Shown here in pieces: positions 1-6,931 of a stretch of 10,792 nt of DNA. The stretch is from Pedobacter schmidteae (lineage in GTDB: Bacteria > Bacteroidota > Bacteroidia > Sphingobacteriales > Sphingobacteriaceae): NCBI GenBank assembly GCA_945906015.1, contig CAMDQV010000047.1, positions 1-10,792 on the forward strand, given 5' to 3'. Position numbers and translations under genes: made by a program. Position 1 is the stretch's first letter. Each line of letters begins with the position of its first letter. Under the pieces are notes generated by a model. The model ran no database searches. It was not told the origin of the DNA and saw only the letters and a program-made list of their open reading frames with translations.

Positions 1-248
1 ATTCAGGATCACCAGTTTTAAATGGTAACGGTGAATTAATTGGAATTGCTTTTGATGGTAACTGGGAAGCTATGAGTGGTGATATTGCATTCGATAAGCA
101 ATACAAACGTACTATTTCAGTAGATATTCGATTTGTACTTTGGTGTATAGATGTTATTGGTGGTGCCAAAAACCTAATTGATGAATTGGATATTAAAACC
201 AATAAGCTAGCAGTTCCAAAAGATAAACTGATCCTGAAGAAACAATAA
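1..248 (+). CDS. S46-family dipeptidyl peptidase, DPP7-like, C-terminal fragment (5' end outside window)
   Basis: Only the last 81 codons are present (frame starts at base 3, stop TAA 246-248). The translation opens with SGSPVLNGNGELIG, which matches the catalytic-serine segment (GNSGSP) of S46 peptidases, followed by IAFDGNWEAMSGDIAF and a DIRFVLWCID...GGAKNLIDEL tail typical of the family C-terminus. S46 enzymes (DPP7, DPP11) are periplasmic serine exopeptidases that remove dipeptides from the N-terminus of oligopeptides. The first Ser (bases 3-5) should be the nucleophile. Eighteen residues later is Gly (bases 57-59); DPP11 enzymes carry Arg at this position to accept acidic P1 residues and DPP7 enzymes carry Gly. 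I therefore infer a DPP7-type preference for hydrophobic P1 residues. The signal peptide and the His and Asp of the triad lie outside the window. The gene ends at the terminator 270-305. Confidence 0.9.
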   Translation, partial: SGSPVLNGNGELIGIAFDGNWEAMSGDIAFDKQYKRTISVDIRFVLWCIDVIGGAKNLIDELDIKTNKLAVPKDKLILKKQ

Positions 249-269
249 TTTATAAGACACTTGTAAACG

Positions 270-305
270 AAAAAAGGCTTTTTGAACTATCAAAAAGCCT
301 TTTTT
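270..305. terminator. Bidirectional intrinsic terminator between the S46 peptidase gene and purM
   Basis: The arms 270-285 and 290-305 are perfectly complementary over 16 bp around a 4-nt loop (286-289). The GGC/GCC core is flanked by A-runs on one side and T-runs on the other, so the stem is followed by a U-tract on either strand. It lies 22 bp after the peptidase stop and 16 bp after the purM stop, as expected for a shared terminator of convergent genes. Confidence 0.88.
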
Positions 306-320
306 ATATAATAATAAATT

Positions 321-1514
321 CTAATGATATATAAATTCACCGTATGGAGATCGAATGCTTACCTGTTTAGTTTCTGAATTTTCAACATGCCCAATGATCT
401 GCGCATCTACCTTAAATTCTTTCGAAATATCAATAATCTCTTGAGCAATCTCTGATGGAACATAGAATTCCATTCTGTGGCCCATATTGAACACTTTGTA
501 CATTTCGCTCCAATCTGTGTTGGATTCTTCCTGAATAAGACTAAAAAGGGGAGGAATAGGTATCATATTGTCTTTTATGATATGATACTTGTCAATAAAA
601 TGAAGAACTTTTGTTTGAGCACCACCACTGCAATGAACCATTCCATGTATTTGAGAACGGTGTTTATCCAGTATTCGCTTAACTATTGGGGCATAGGTAC
701 GTGTTGGTGATAAAACCAACTTTCCTACTGTGATATCAATTGCCTCATTGTAATCAGTTGTAGGAATATGAATTAGATCAGTTAACTTTTTAGAACCGGA
801 GTACAGTAATTCATAAGGCACTGCCGGATCATAACATTCCGGATATTTTTCTGCAATGTATTTATGGAACACATCGTGTCTGGCTGAAGTTAGTCCATTA
901 GAACCCATTCCACCATTGTATTCCTTTTCATAATTAGCTTTTCCATATGATGAAAGTCCAACAATTACATCTCCGGGACGAATTTGATCATTAGATAGGA
1001 TATCTGCACGTTTCATTCTACATGTTACCGTAGAATCTACAATGAGAGTCCTGACAATATCTCCTACATCTGCAGTTTCGCCTCCCGTAGAGTATATCCC
1101 AATTCCAAGATCACGTAATTCAGATAGAATTTCTTCTGTGCCATTGATCAGTTCAGCAATCACTTCGCCAGATACCAAATTTTTATTTCGACCAATCGTA
1201 GATGAAAGCAATATATTATCAGTAGCACCTACACATAGCAGATCGTCAAGATTCATAATGATAGCATCTTGGGCAATTCCTTTCCACACAGAAATATCAC
1301 CAGTTTCTTTCCAGTAGATATAAGCTAAAGAAGATTTTGTTCCTGCACCATCGGCATGCATGATATTACAATAAGCAGTGTCAGATCCCAAAATATCAGG
1401 AATGATCTTGCAAAAGGCTTTTGGAAAAATTCCCCTATCTATATTTTTGATGGCATTATGCACATCTTCTTTATCAGCTGAAACGCCGCGCTGGTTGTAT
1501 TTGAGGTCTGACAT
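321..1514 (-). CDS. purM: Phosphoribosylformylglycinamidine cyclo-ligase (AIR synthetase), Bacteroidota type
   Basis: PurM is cytosolic and catalyses the fifth step of purine synthesis: ATP-dependent ring closure of FGAM to aminoimidazole ribotide. The 397-residue protein starts MSDLKYNQRGVSADKEDVH, the usual N-terminus of the Bacteroidota form. Visible signatures are the glycine-rich nucleotide-binding HADGAGTK (53-60), IIMNLDDLLCVGA (85-97), GGETADVGD (144-152) and, near the C-terminus, HCSGGAQTK and NMGHRMEFYVP. The open frame continues 40 codons upstream to an ATG at 1634, but that stretch is translated from a 7-nt tandem repeat and a hairpin. I therefore chose the ATG at 1512-1514, which begins the conserved sequence. 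The stop is TAG at 321-323. It lies downstream of glnN but is separated from it by a terminator, so it probably has its own promoter. The protein is somewhat longer than E. coli PurM, as is usual in this phylum. Confidence 0.95.
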   Translation of the reverse strand: MSDLKYNQRGVSADKEDVHNAIKNIDRGIFPKAFCKIIPDILGSDTAYCNIMHADGAGTKSSLAYIYWKETGDISVWKGIAQDAIIMNLDDLLCVGATDNILLSSTIGRNKNLVSGEVIAELINGTEEILSELRDLGIGIYSTGGETADVGDIVRTLIVDSTVTCRMKRADILSNDQIRPGDVIVGLSSYGKANYEKEYNGGMGSNGLTSARHDVFHKYIAEKYPECYDPAVPYELLYSGSKKLTDLIHIPTTDYNEAIDITVGKLVLSPTRTYAPIVKRILDKHRSQIHGMVHCSGGAQTKVLHFIDKYHIIKDNMIPIPPLFSLIQEESNTDWSEMYKVFNMGHRMEFYVPSEIAQEIIDISKEFKVDAQIIGHVENSETKQVSIRSPYGEFIYH

Positions 1515-1519
1515 TAATA

Positions 1520-1527
1520 CAAAAGTA
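1520..1527 (-). promoter_or_regulatory. Possible -7 element (TACTTTTG) directly upstream of purM
   Basis: Read on the minus strand this is TACTTTTG, an exact match to the Bacteroidota -7 consensus TAnnTTTG. It ends 5 nt before the purM ATG, so a transcript from it would be nearly leaderless. No TTG-type -33 element lies at the right distance; that position falls in the 7-nt repeat array. An isolated 8-mer in AT-rich DNA can occur by chance. Confidence 0.25.
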
Positions 1528-1535
1528 GCATTTAG

Positions 1536-1590
1536 AAATGAGATGTGAGATGTGAGATATGAGATTGGAGATATGAGGTATGAGATTTGG
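1536..1590. repeat. Heptanucleotide tandem repeat, about 8 degenerate units of ATRTGAG
   Basis: Units in exact 7-nt register from 1536: aaatgag, atgtgag, atgtgag, atatgag, attggag, atatgag, gtatgag and a partial atttgg. The array lies in the glnN-purM gap, directly upstream of the purM start. Seven bases is not a multiple of three, so it stays open in the minus-strand frame and creates a false 40-residue N-terminal extension of purM with a heptad-like pattern. Confidence 0.9.
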
Positions 1591-1627
1591 ATATAAACAA
1601 CAAAGTTCTGCCGAAGCAGAACTTTGT
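1591..1627 (-). terminator. UUCG-capped hairpin terminator downstream of glnN
   Basis: The arms 1600-1611 and 1616-1627 form a perfect 12-bp stem. On the minus strand the loop (1612-1615) reads TTCG closed by a C-G pair, the classic extra-stable C(UUCG)G tetraloop, and the stem is followed by TTGTTTAT (1600 down to 1593). On the plus strand the loop reads CGAA and no T-run follows. The structure is therefore oriented to terminate leftward glnN transcripts. The downstream T-tract is interrupted, so some read-through into purM is possible. Confidence 0.75.
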
Positions 1628-1631
1628 GTCT

Positions 1632-1659
1632 CAATACTCAATACCCAATACCCAATACT
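1632..1659. repeat. Heptanucleotide tandem repeat, 4 units of CAATACY overlapping the glnN stop codon
   Basis: Four units in register: caatact (1632-1638), caatacc (1639-1645), caatacc (1646-1652), caatact (1653-1659). The last two bases of the array are part of the glnN stop codon (TAG on the minus strand, 1658-1660). The unit length matches the array at 1536-1590 but the unit sequence differs. Only the hairpin 1600-1627 separates the two arrays. Confidence 0.9.
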
Positions 1660-3832
1660 ACTTCAGAAACAATAATTCTCTGAATTTAGGCAAAGGCCAT
1701 TTTGAATCATCCACTAATTGCTCAAGTTTATCAACATGATAGCGAATAGGATCAAAGAATGATTTAACTTTCTCATCGTAGGCAATAGATTTATCTCTGA
1801 TATCTTCAATGTTATTTGCTTTTTTACGTTCATTTACCATTTCAAGGTTTGCTGTTCTGATAAAGTTAACATGTCCTGATATCATCTTGATGATATCAAG
1901 TTGAGCTGCGTACGTATCTTCACCCAGGCCAAGATCTTTTAACCCCTTCACGTTATCAATAAGTGTTGTTTGATACTTGATGGCTGTTGGAATGATTACA
2001 TTATCAACAAGGTCACCTATTACTCTGGCTTCAATTTGAAGTTTTTTGAAATAACTTTCTAACAGTATTTCATGACGTGCATGTGATTCACGTTTACTGA
2101 ATACTCCGGTGTCTTGAAATAATTTATCTGTCTTAGGATCCAATAAAACATCAAGTGCTTTTGGCGTAGTTTTGATATTTGATAAACCTCTCTTTTTAGC
2201 TTCTTCAGCCCACTCATCGCTGTAACCATTTCCTTCAAAACGTATAGCTTTAGATTCTTTAATGTAACGTTTGATCACTGTCATGATCGCAACATCTTTT
2301 TTCTCGCCTTTTTTGATCAGTTTATCAACTTCTGCCTTGAACTTATTTAACTGATCTGCAATGATCGTGTTCAATATTGTCATTGGATTGGCAGAGTTAG
2401 CTGAAGAGCCAACTGCACGCAATTCAAATTTATTACCTGTAAAAGCTAATGGCGAAGTACGATTACGATCCGTGTTATCCAATAATATCTGTGGTATTTT
2501 TGGAATATTAGTCCATAATGATGGCTCTTGCTTCATCTTATTAGTTACCCTTGATGATTCAATTTCATCTAGCAGGTCATTCAACTGACTTCCAAGGAAC
2601 ATAGAGATGATTGCTGGTGGAGCTTCATTAGCACCTAAACGGTGGTCATTATTAACTGATGCAATAGATGCTCTCAATAGATCTGAATATTCAAAAACTG
2701 CTCTTATTGTATTTACAAAAAATGTAAGGAACATCAGATTGTTTTTTGGAGTTTTTCCAGGCGAAAGCAGGTTTTTACCAGTATTCGTAATTAATGACCA
2801 GTTATTGTGTTTACCTGAACCATTAATGCCGGCATAAGGCTTTTCATGCAAAAGAACTTTAAAATTATGTCTGCGGGCAACTTTATCCATTAAATCCATT
2901 AACAAAGAGTTGTGGTCAATGGCAAGATTCATTTCCTCGTATAATGGTGCACACTCAAATTGAGAAGGAGCAACTTCATTATGACGGGTTTTTAGAGGTA
3001 TACCTAATTTGATGGCTTCTATTTCAAAATCTTGCATATAGGCAAGAACACGTTCAGGAATTGATCCAAAATAATGGTCATCTAATTGCTGATTTTTAGC
3101 AGACATATGTCCAAATAAAGCTCTTCCGGTAAGATAAAGATCGGGTCTTGCATTAAATAAGGCAAGATCAACAAGAAAATATTCCTGCTCGATACCTAAT
3201 GAGCTATTTATCTTTTCAATGCTTTTATCAAAGTATTGTGCAACTGCAACAGCTGCTTTATCCATTAAACCGATAGCCTTTAATAAAGGAGCCTTGTAAT
3301 CTAAAGCTTCGCCGGTGTAAGAAATAAATACTGTAGGGATACACAAGGTAGATCCAATGATAAAGGCTGGTGATGATGGATCCCATGCAGTATAACCCCG
3401 TGCTTCAAAAGTACTTCTAATTCCTCCGTTTGGAAAACTTGATGCATCTGGTTCTTGTTGCGATAGGGCTTCGCCAGAGAATTTTTCTAAACCCTGACCA
3501 TCAGAACCTGGCTCAAAGAAAGAGTCATGCTTTTCTGCAGTGCTTCCTGTTAATGGCTGGAACCAGTGCGTATAATGTGATGCTCCTCTAGAAATAGCCC
3601 AAGATTTCATTGAAGATGCAACTTGTTCTGAGATACCTCTGTCAATTGGAGTTCCCGAATTGATGGATTCAATAATACTATTAAAGGCTTCTTTAGATAA
3701 ACTATCTTTCATTTTCTTCTGATCGAAGACATTGCTTCCATAAAAATCAGAAAGTTTTGATGAAGGCATTTTTACTTCAGGAATTGTCCTTGAGAGTACT
3801 GCATTTAGTGCTTGAAATCTTAAAGATGACAT
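1658..3832 (-). CDS. glnN: Type III glutamine synthetase (GSIII)
   Basis: This cytosolic enzyme makes glutamine from glutamate, ammonia and ATP. At 724 residues it has the size of the GSIII family (about 700-730) and is far longer than GSI. The N-terminal GSIII-specific region includes THWFQPLTGSTAEKHDSFFEP (88-108). The catalytic core follows: EQEYFLVD (215-222, metal-binding Glu segment), KTRHNEVAPSQFE (281-293, family signature), GINGSGKHNNWS (335-346), NDHRLGANEAPPAI (395-408), and the NRTSPLAFTGNKFELRAVG region (457-475) with substrate-contacting Arg residues. RFEGNGYSDEW (531-541) and a Lys/Glu-rich C-terminus complete the usual architecture. The start ATG 3830-3832 begins the conserved N-terminus; no Shine-Dalgarno is evident. 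The stop lies within a 7-nt repeat array, and a UUCG hairpin terminator follows. No ammonium transporter or PII gene is nearby in the window, so nitrogen control cannot be read from context. Confidence 0.97.
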   Translation of the reverse strand: MSSLRFQALNAVLSRTIPEVKMPSSKLSDFYGSNVFDQKKMKDSLSKEAFNSIIESINSGTPIDRGISEQVASSMKSWAISRGASHYTHWFQPLTGSTAEKHDSFFEPGSDGQGLEKFSGEALSQQEPDASSFPNGGIRSTFEARGYTAWDPSSPAFIIGSTLCIPTVFISYTGEALDYKAPLLKAIGLMDKAAVAVAQYFDKSIEKINSSLGIEQEYFLVDLALFNARPDLYLTGRALFGHMSAKNQQLDDHYFGSIPERVLAYMQDFEIEAIKLGIPLKTRHNEVAPSQFECAPLYEEMNLAIDHNSLLMDLMDKVARRHNFKVLLHEKPYAGINGSGKHNNWSLITNTGKNLLSPGKTPKNNLMFLTFFVNTIRAVFEYSDLLRASIASVNNDHRLGANEAPPAIISMFLGSQLNDLLDEIESSRVTNKMKQEPSLWTNIPKIPQILLDNTDRNRTSPLAFTGNKFELRAVGSSANSANPMTILNTIIADQLNKFKAEVDKLIKKGEKKDVAIMTVIKRYIKESKAIRFEGNGYSDEWAEEAKKRGLSNIKTTPKALDVLLDPKTDKLFQDTGVFSKRESHARHEILLESYFKKLQIEARVIGDLVDNVIIPTAIKYQTTLIDNVKGLKDLGLGEDTYAAQLDIIKMISGHVNFIRTANLEMVNERKKANNIEDIRDKSIAYDEKVKSFFDPIRYHVDKLEQLVDDSKWPLPKFRELLFLK

Positions 3833-3853
3833 TGTATGGCTAGGTTTTAATTA

Positions 3854-3867
3854 ATTTTTATAAAAAT
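3854..3867. repeat. Perfect 14-bp palindrome upstream of glnN
   Basis: ATTTTTATAAAAAT is identical to its reverse complement. It lies 21 bp before the glnN start codon, within the expected leader or promoter. It could be an operator, but it consists only of A and T in an AT-rich region, so chance is a real alternative. Confidence 0.4.
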
Positions 3868-4148
3868 AATAGTTTCAGCATAAAAATCAATAAAAAATTG
3901 AAAAATAAATCAAATTGTTGAAAAAATCTCCAAAAATATTAAAATTTTAGGTGTATTTTAATAGAATAGTATCAATTAATTGTGAAATATAGAAGAATTT
4001 ATCCTTTTTTATTTGACTAATATTTTTTTAAGCAAAATAGTATACTGTAACTTTTACATTTTGAATAGTTCGATTGAGTTTTATTCATACTGCTGAACAT
4101 ATAGAATAATGTATCCTGCATGAGTATTATTTTCATGGGTTTCTTTAA

Positions 4149-4182
4149 TTTGAAATTGCTTTCGTAAATGCAGTTAATTTTA
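4149..4182 (+). promoter_or_regulatory. Weak candidate promoter for the yaeR-trmN6-yfcE-like-fbp cluster
   Basis: TTTG at 4149-4152 is followed after 22 nt by TAATTTTA at 4175-4182, which matches the Bacteroidota -7 consensus TAnnTTTG at all but the last position. This would give a leader of about 40 nt. The spacing is at the long end and the -7 match is imperfect. Confidence 0.3.
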
Positions 4183-4227
4183 TTATTTTTCATCTTTATG
4201 AGCACTTTATATTAAATAATAAATTAT

Positions 4228-4617
4228 ATGCTCAACTTGAAAAGCGTACATCATGTTGCAATTATTTGTTCTAATTATACATTGTCAAAGCATTTTTATA
4301 CCCAAATACTAGGACTAAAAGTTTTGCAAGAGGTTTTTAGGCCAGAACGTAATTCATATAAACTTGATCTTGCGGTCAATGGAGTGTATCAGATCGAATT
4401 ATTTTCATTTCCTGATCCGCCTGAAAGGTTATCGCATCCAGAAGGAAAAGGGTTAAGGCATATTGCTTTTGAGGTAGATAATTTGTCTGTATCAGTTGCC
4501 GAACTAACTAACAATGGAATAATTACAGAAGAAATAAGAATTGACGAGTATAGTGGGAAAAGGTTTGTTTTTTTTAGCGATCCAGACGGACTTCCAATAG
4601 AGCTTTACGAAAGCTAA
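4228..4617 (+). CDS. yaeR: VOC-superfamily metalloprotein, YaeR/GloA2-like
   Basis: A single vicinal-oxygen-chelate domain of 129 residues, close in length and sequence to E. coli YaeR: note IELFSFPDPPERLSHPEGKG (56-75), LRHIAFEVD (76-84) and the C-terminal RFVFFSDPDGLPIELYE (112-128). Aligned by eye with glyoxalase I, the four metal ligands would be His9, Glu57, His78 and Glu125, all present, so a metal-dependent fold is likely. The substrate of YaeR-type proteins is not firmly known; lactoylglutathione-lyase-like activity is a name-based guess. The start ATG 4228-4230 leaves only four residues before the conserved core strand. Its stop (TAA 4615-4617) overlaps the ATG of trmN6 by one base, which suggests translational coupling. 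It is probably the first gene of a four-gene rightward unit. Confidence 0.9.
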   Translation: MLNLKSVHHVAIICSNYTLSKHFYTQILGLKVLQEVFRPERNSYKLDLAVNGVYQIELFSFPDPPERLSHPEGKGLRHIAFEVDNLSVSVAELTNNGIITEEIRIDEYSGKRFVFFSDPDGLPIELYES

Positions 4618-5330
4618 TGGCAAGTTTATTCTATTTCAAACAGTTTTGTATTGATCAAACTGATTGCGCCATGAAAGTTAATACAGATGGGGTTCTTTTG
4701 GCTGCAATTTTAGATTCTGTTTTACCCACTAAGATACTTGATGTAGGCACAGGAACAGGCTTGATTGCATTGATGCTTGCTCAAAGATTTCCGTCGGCTT
4801 TAATAGATGCTGTAGAAATTGATGAAAATACAGCAAAAACTGCAAAAATGAATTTTTCAGAATCTCCATTTTTAAACAGAATCCGTTTATTTCATTCTTC
4901 AATTGAGCGTTATTTATTGAATTATGATGGTCAGTATGATTTGATTGTTTCAAACCCTCCGTTCTTCATTAATTCTTTAAGATCAAAAGATCCGCTTAAG
5001 GAGATAGCTAGACATACCGATTACTCTTTTTTTGAAAATTTGCTAAAAGAATCAGCAAATAAATTAAGTAACAAAGGACTTTTATATATCATTTTGCCAA
5101 TAGAAACATCAAAAATGATTGAAAAGATAATGGCATCAATCCCCGAATTAAAGATTATTGCTGAGATTTTGATCCATTCCTTTACAGCATCAAAGCCTCA
5201 TAGAAAAGTATTACAGATTGGTTTCAAAATTTCTGAACCAATGGTTAAAAATTTTATTATCTATGAAAAAGCTGGTATTTATACTTCAGAATACCGGATG
5301 CTGTTAAAGGATTTTTTAACAATTTTTTAA
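4617..5330 (+). CDS. trmN6: tRNA1(Val) (adenine(37)-N6)-methyltransferase, TrmN6/YfiC-like
   Basis: This is an S-adenosylmethionine-dependent class I methyltransferase of 237 residues. The N-terminus FYFKQFCIDQTDCAMKVNTDG is typical of the YfiC/TrmN6 family. SAM-binding motif I is DVGTGTGLIALMLAQ (42-56), with the acidic residue ending strand 2 at Glu67. The adenine-N6 catalytic motif is NPPFF (113-117), a variant of NPPY. A near-C-terminal SKPHRKVLQIGF segment also fits the family. In E. coli the enzyme makes m6A37 in one tRNA-Val isoacceptor; the target here is inferred by homology. The start ATG 4617-4619 shares one base with the preceding stop. The metallophosphoesterase gene starts 14 bp downstream. 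A weak A/T-only hairpin with a T-run overlaps the 3' end of the gene. Confidence 0.9.
   Translation: MASLFYFKQFCIDQTDCAMKVNTDGVLLAAILDSVLPTKILDVGTGTGLIALMLAQRFPSALIDAVEIDENTAKTAKMNFSESPFLNRIRLFHSSIERYLLNYDGQYDLIVSNPPFFINSLRSKDPLKEIARHTDYSFFENLLKESANKLSNKGLLYIILPIETSKMIEKIMASIPELKIIAEILIHSFTASKPHRKVLQIGFKISEPMVKNFIIYEKAGIYTSEYRMLLKDFLTIF
5302..5328 (+). terminator. Weak hairpin plus T-run overlapping the trmN6 3' end
   Basis: TGTTAAA (5302-5308) pairs with TTTAACA (5315-5321) across a 6-nt loop, followed by ATTTTTT. The stem holds a single G-C pair, so it is at most a weak attenuator inside the cluster; it may be simple AT-rich coincidence. Confidence 0.2.
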
Positions 5331-5344
5331 AGCTATTTTTTGTT

Positions 5345-5839
5345 ATGATGAGGATTGGTTTACTATCAGATACACATAGTTATCTTGATGATGCAGTTTT
5401 AAAACATTTTGATCTATGTGATGAGATATGGCATGCAGGCGATTTTGGAACTCTAGAGCTTGCCGATAAGTTAAACTCATTTAAGCCATTGAGAGGTGTT
5501 TATGGAAATATAGACGGAACAGATATTCGTTCAGTTTATCCCGAAAAAAATAGATTTATTTGCGAAAATACTACAGTTTTGATGACCCATATTGGTGGTT
5601 ATCCAGGTAGGTATGATCCCCGCATAAGGGAGGAAATACAAAATGAGCCTCCCAAATTATTTATCTCTGGGCATTCTCATATATTGAAAGTAATGTTTGA
5701 TAAAAAAGCAAACATTTTACACTTAAATCCAGGAGCTGCAGGTAAGCATGGTTGGCATAAAGTGCGCACATTGATTCGATTTTGCATTTATGAAGAAAAA
5801 ATTTCTAACTTAGAAGTGGTGGAGTTAGCAAATAGATAA
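5345..5839 (+). CDS. YfcE/MJ0936-type metallophosphoesterase
   Basis: A 164-residue single-domain calcineurin-like phosphoesterase. All metal-binding motifs of the small YfcE/MJ0936 class can be seen: LSDTH (Asp9, His11), HAGD (Asp33), GNID (Asn55), THIGGYPG (His82) and SGHSH (His110, His112), followed by LNPGAAGKHG (127-136). Members are cytosolic, bind two divalent metals and hydrolyse phosphodiesters such as artificial or cyclic nucleotide substrates in vitro; the natural substrate is generally unknown. There are two adjacent ATGs (5345 and 5348), and the second would give the more usual MRIGLLSD start. The gene lies 14 bp after trmN6 and 21 bp before fbp, so co-transcription is likely. 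No functional link to its neighbours is apparent. Confidence 0.92.
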   Translation: MMRIGLLSDTHSYLDDAVLKHFDLCDEIWHAGDFGTLELADKLNSFKPLRGVYGNIDGTDIRSVYPEKNRFICENTTVLMTHIGGYPGRYDPRIREEIQNEPPKLFISGHSHILKVMFDKKANILHLNPGAAGKHGWHKVRTLIRFCIYEEKISNLEVVELANR

Positions 5840-5860
5840 CGTACAAAATACACTAAGTAT

Positions 5861-6931
5861 ATGCAGGCAATATTAACATTGGGGCAGTTTATAATAGAAA
5901 AGCAGAACGATTTTCCATATGCTAAAGGTGAACTATCCCGACTTCTACGTGATATTGGTATTGCCTCAAAAATTGTAAATCGTGAAGTTAACAAGGCTGG
6001 CTTATTTGATATTCTTGGTGATGCCGGAACTATAAATATACAAGGTGAATCACAAAAGAAGTTAGATATGTTTGCTAATGAGCAGTTTATCTCAGCTTTG
6101 CAAAGTGGTGGAGAATGTTGTATTGTTGCTTCTGAAGAAAATGATGAATTTGTTTATATTGACGGAGAGGTTTCCAAGAATGCAAAATATATTGTTGCAA
6201 TAGATCCCCTTGATGGTTCTTCAAATATAGACGTGAACGTGGCCGTAGGAACTATTTTTTCTATCTATAGACGAAAATCTGCAGAAGGAAAAGCAACTCT
6301 GGCCGATGTACTTCAAAATGGCACAGAGCAGGTTGCAGCTGGATATGTTATTTATGGTTCATCAACCATGCTTGTTTATACAACCGGAAAAGGAGTGAAT
6401 GGTTTCACACTTGATCCATCTATTGGTGAATTTTGTCTTTCTCATCCCCAAATGAAAATCCCTGATAATGGAGCAATTTATTCTATAAACGAAGGAAATT
6501 ATGTCCATTTTCCTGAAGGTGTCAAAAAATATTTAAAATACTGCCAAATTGAAGATGCAACTACGTTAAGACCTTATATATCCCGATACATAGGGTCAAT
6601 GGTTGCAGATATTCATAGAAATATGATAAAGGGCGGCATTTTTATCTATCCAACTACTTCGAGTGCTCCAAATGGTAAACTTAGGCTTGTTTATGAATGC
6701 AATCCGATGGCATTTATTATAGAACAGGCAGGTGGGCGTGCCACTGATGGTTATTCAAGAATACTTGATAAAGACGTAACCTCTCTACATCAGAGATCAG
6801 CAATTTTTATAGGATCTGAAAATATGGTTCTGAAGGTTGAAGAATTAATGAGGGAATATTCACCTAAAACCCGGGAAGAATATCTGGATGCAAAACTCGA
6901 AAGTTTAAGAGTGATAGGAGGACTTGACTAA
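5861..6931 (+). CDS. fbp: Fructose-1,6-bisphosphatase, class I
   Basis: This gluconeogenic, cytosolic enzyme hydrolyses fructose 1,6-bisphosphate to fructose 6-phosphate. The 356-residue protein is close to the class I family length (about 330-350). It contains ASEEND (90-95, metal-binding Glu pair), the hallmark AIDPLDGSSNIDVNVAVGTI (113-132), GYVIYGSSTMLVY (161-173), RYIGSMVADIHR (242-253) and the substrate-binding GKLRLVYECNP (272-282) with AGGRATDG (290-297). The start ATG 5861-5863 gives MQAILTLGQFI, as in homologues. It is probably the last gene of the cluster begun by yaeR. Its stop TAA (6929-6931) overlaps the stop of the opposing rnhA gene, and no separate terminator lies between them. 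Many Bacteroidota use a class III enzyme instead; this is clearly class I. Confidence 0.97.
   Translation: MQAILTLGQFIIEKQNDFPYAKGELSRLLRDIGIASKIVNREVNKAGLFDILGDAGTINIQGESQKKLDMFANEQFISALQSGGECCIVASEENDEFVYIDGEVSKNAKYIVAIDPLDGSSNIDVNVAVGTIFSIYRRKSAEGKATLADVLQNGTEQVAAGYVIYGSSTMLVYTTGKGVNGFTLDPSIGEFCLSHPQMKIPDNGAIYSINEGNYVHFPEGVKKYLKYCQIEDATTLRPYISRYIGSMVADIHRNMIKGGIFIYPTTSSAPNGKLRLVYECNPMAFIIEQAGGRATDGYSRILDKDVTSLHQRSAIFIGSENMVLKVEELMREYSPKTREEYLDAKLESLRVIGGLD

Larger units (their letters stand above)
3833..4227. promoter_or_regulatory. Divergent AT-rich intergenic region between glnN and the yaeR cluster
   Basis: I see no credible gene here. A 62-codon frame at 4017-4205 (minus) encodes only Lys/Asn/Ser-rich sequence with no recognisable motif. 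The region must hold promoters for glnN (leftward) and the VOC gene (rightward). Elements that can be seen are a 14-bp palindrome at 3854-3867, a 10-bp palindrome CAATTAATTG at 3973-3982, TATTTTTG on the minus strand (3938 to 3931, a -7 match without a good -33 partner, about 100 bp before glnN), and a weak rightward promoter candidate at 4149-4182. Confidence 0.6.

Noticed and set aside
477..710. Plus-strand frames opposite purM, glnN and copA (also 1042-1317, 2361-2588, 2607-2837, 8234-8464, 8732-8998)
   Set aside because: They lie wholly inside strongly conserved genes on the other strand and encode nothing recognisable.
1536..1659. A CRISPR array
   Set aside because: The units are 7 nt, directly abutting and degenerate, with no 25-40 nt spacers and no cas genes in the window.
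4017..4205. 62-codon minus-strand frame in the glnN-yaeR gap
   Set aside because: It is Lys/Asn/Ser-rich with no motif, lies in strongly AT-rich DNA in a divergent promoter region, and shows no ribosome-binding or promoter support.
4729..4953. Minus-strand frames inside trmN6 and at the yfcE-like/fbp junction (5788-5994), and the plus-strand frame 7316-7546 over the rnhA/copA junction
   Set aside because: All are antisense to genes with clear motifs and have no family resemblance.
5302..5328. A true terminator splitting the yaeR-fbp cluster
   Set aside because: The stem has only one G-C pair and lies within the trmN6 coding end, 14-bp gaps suggest continued transcription, so it was kept only as a low-confidence site.
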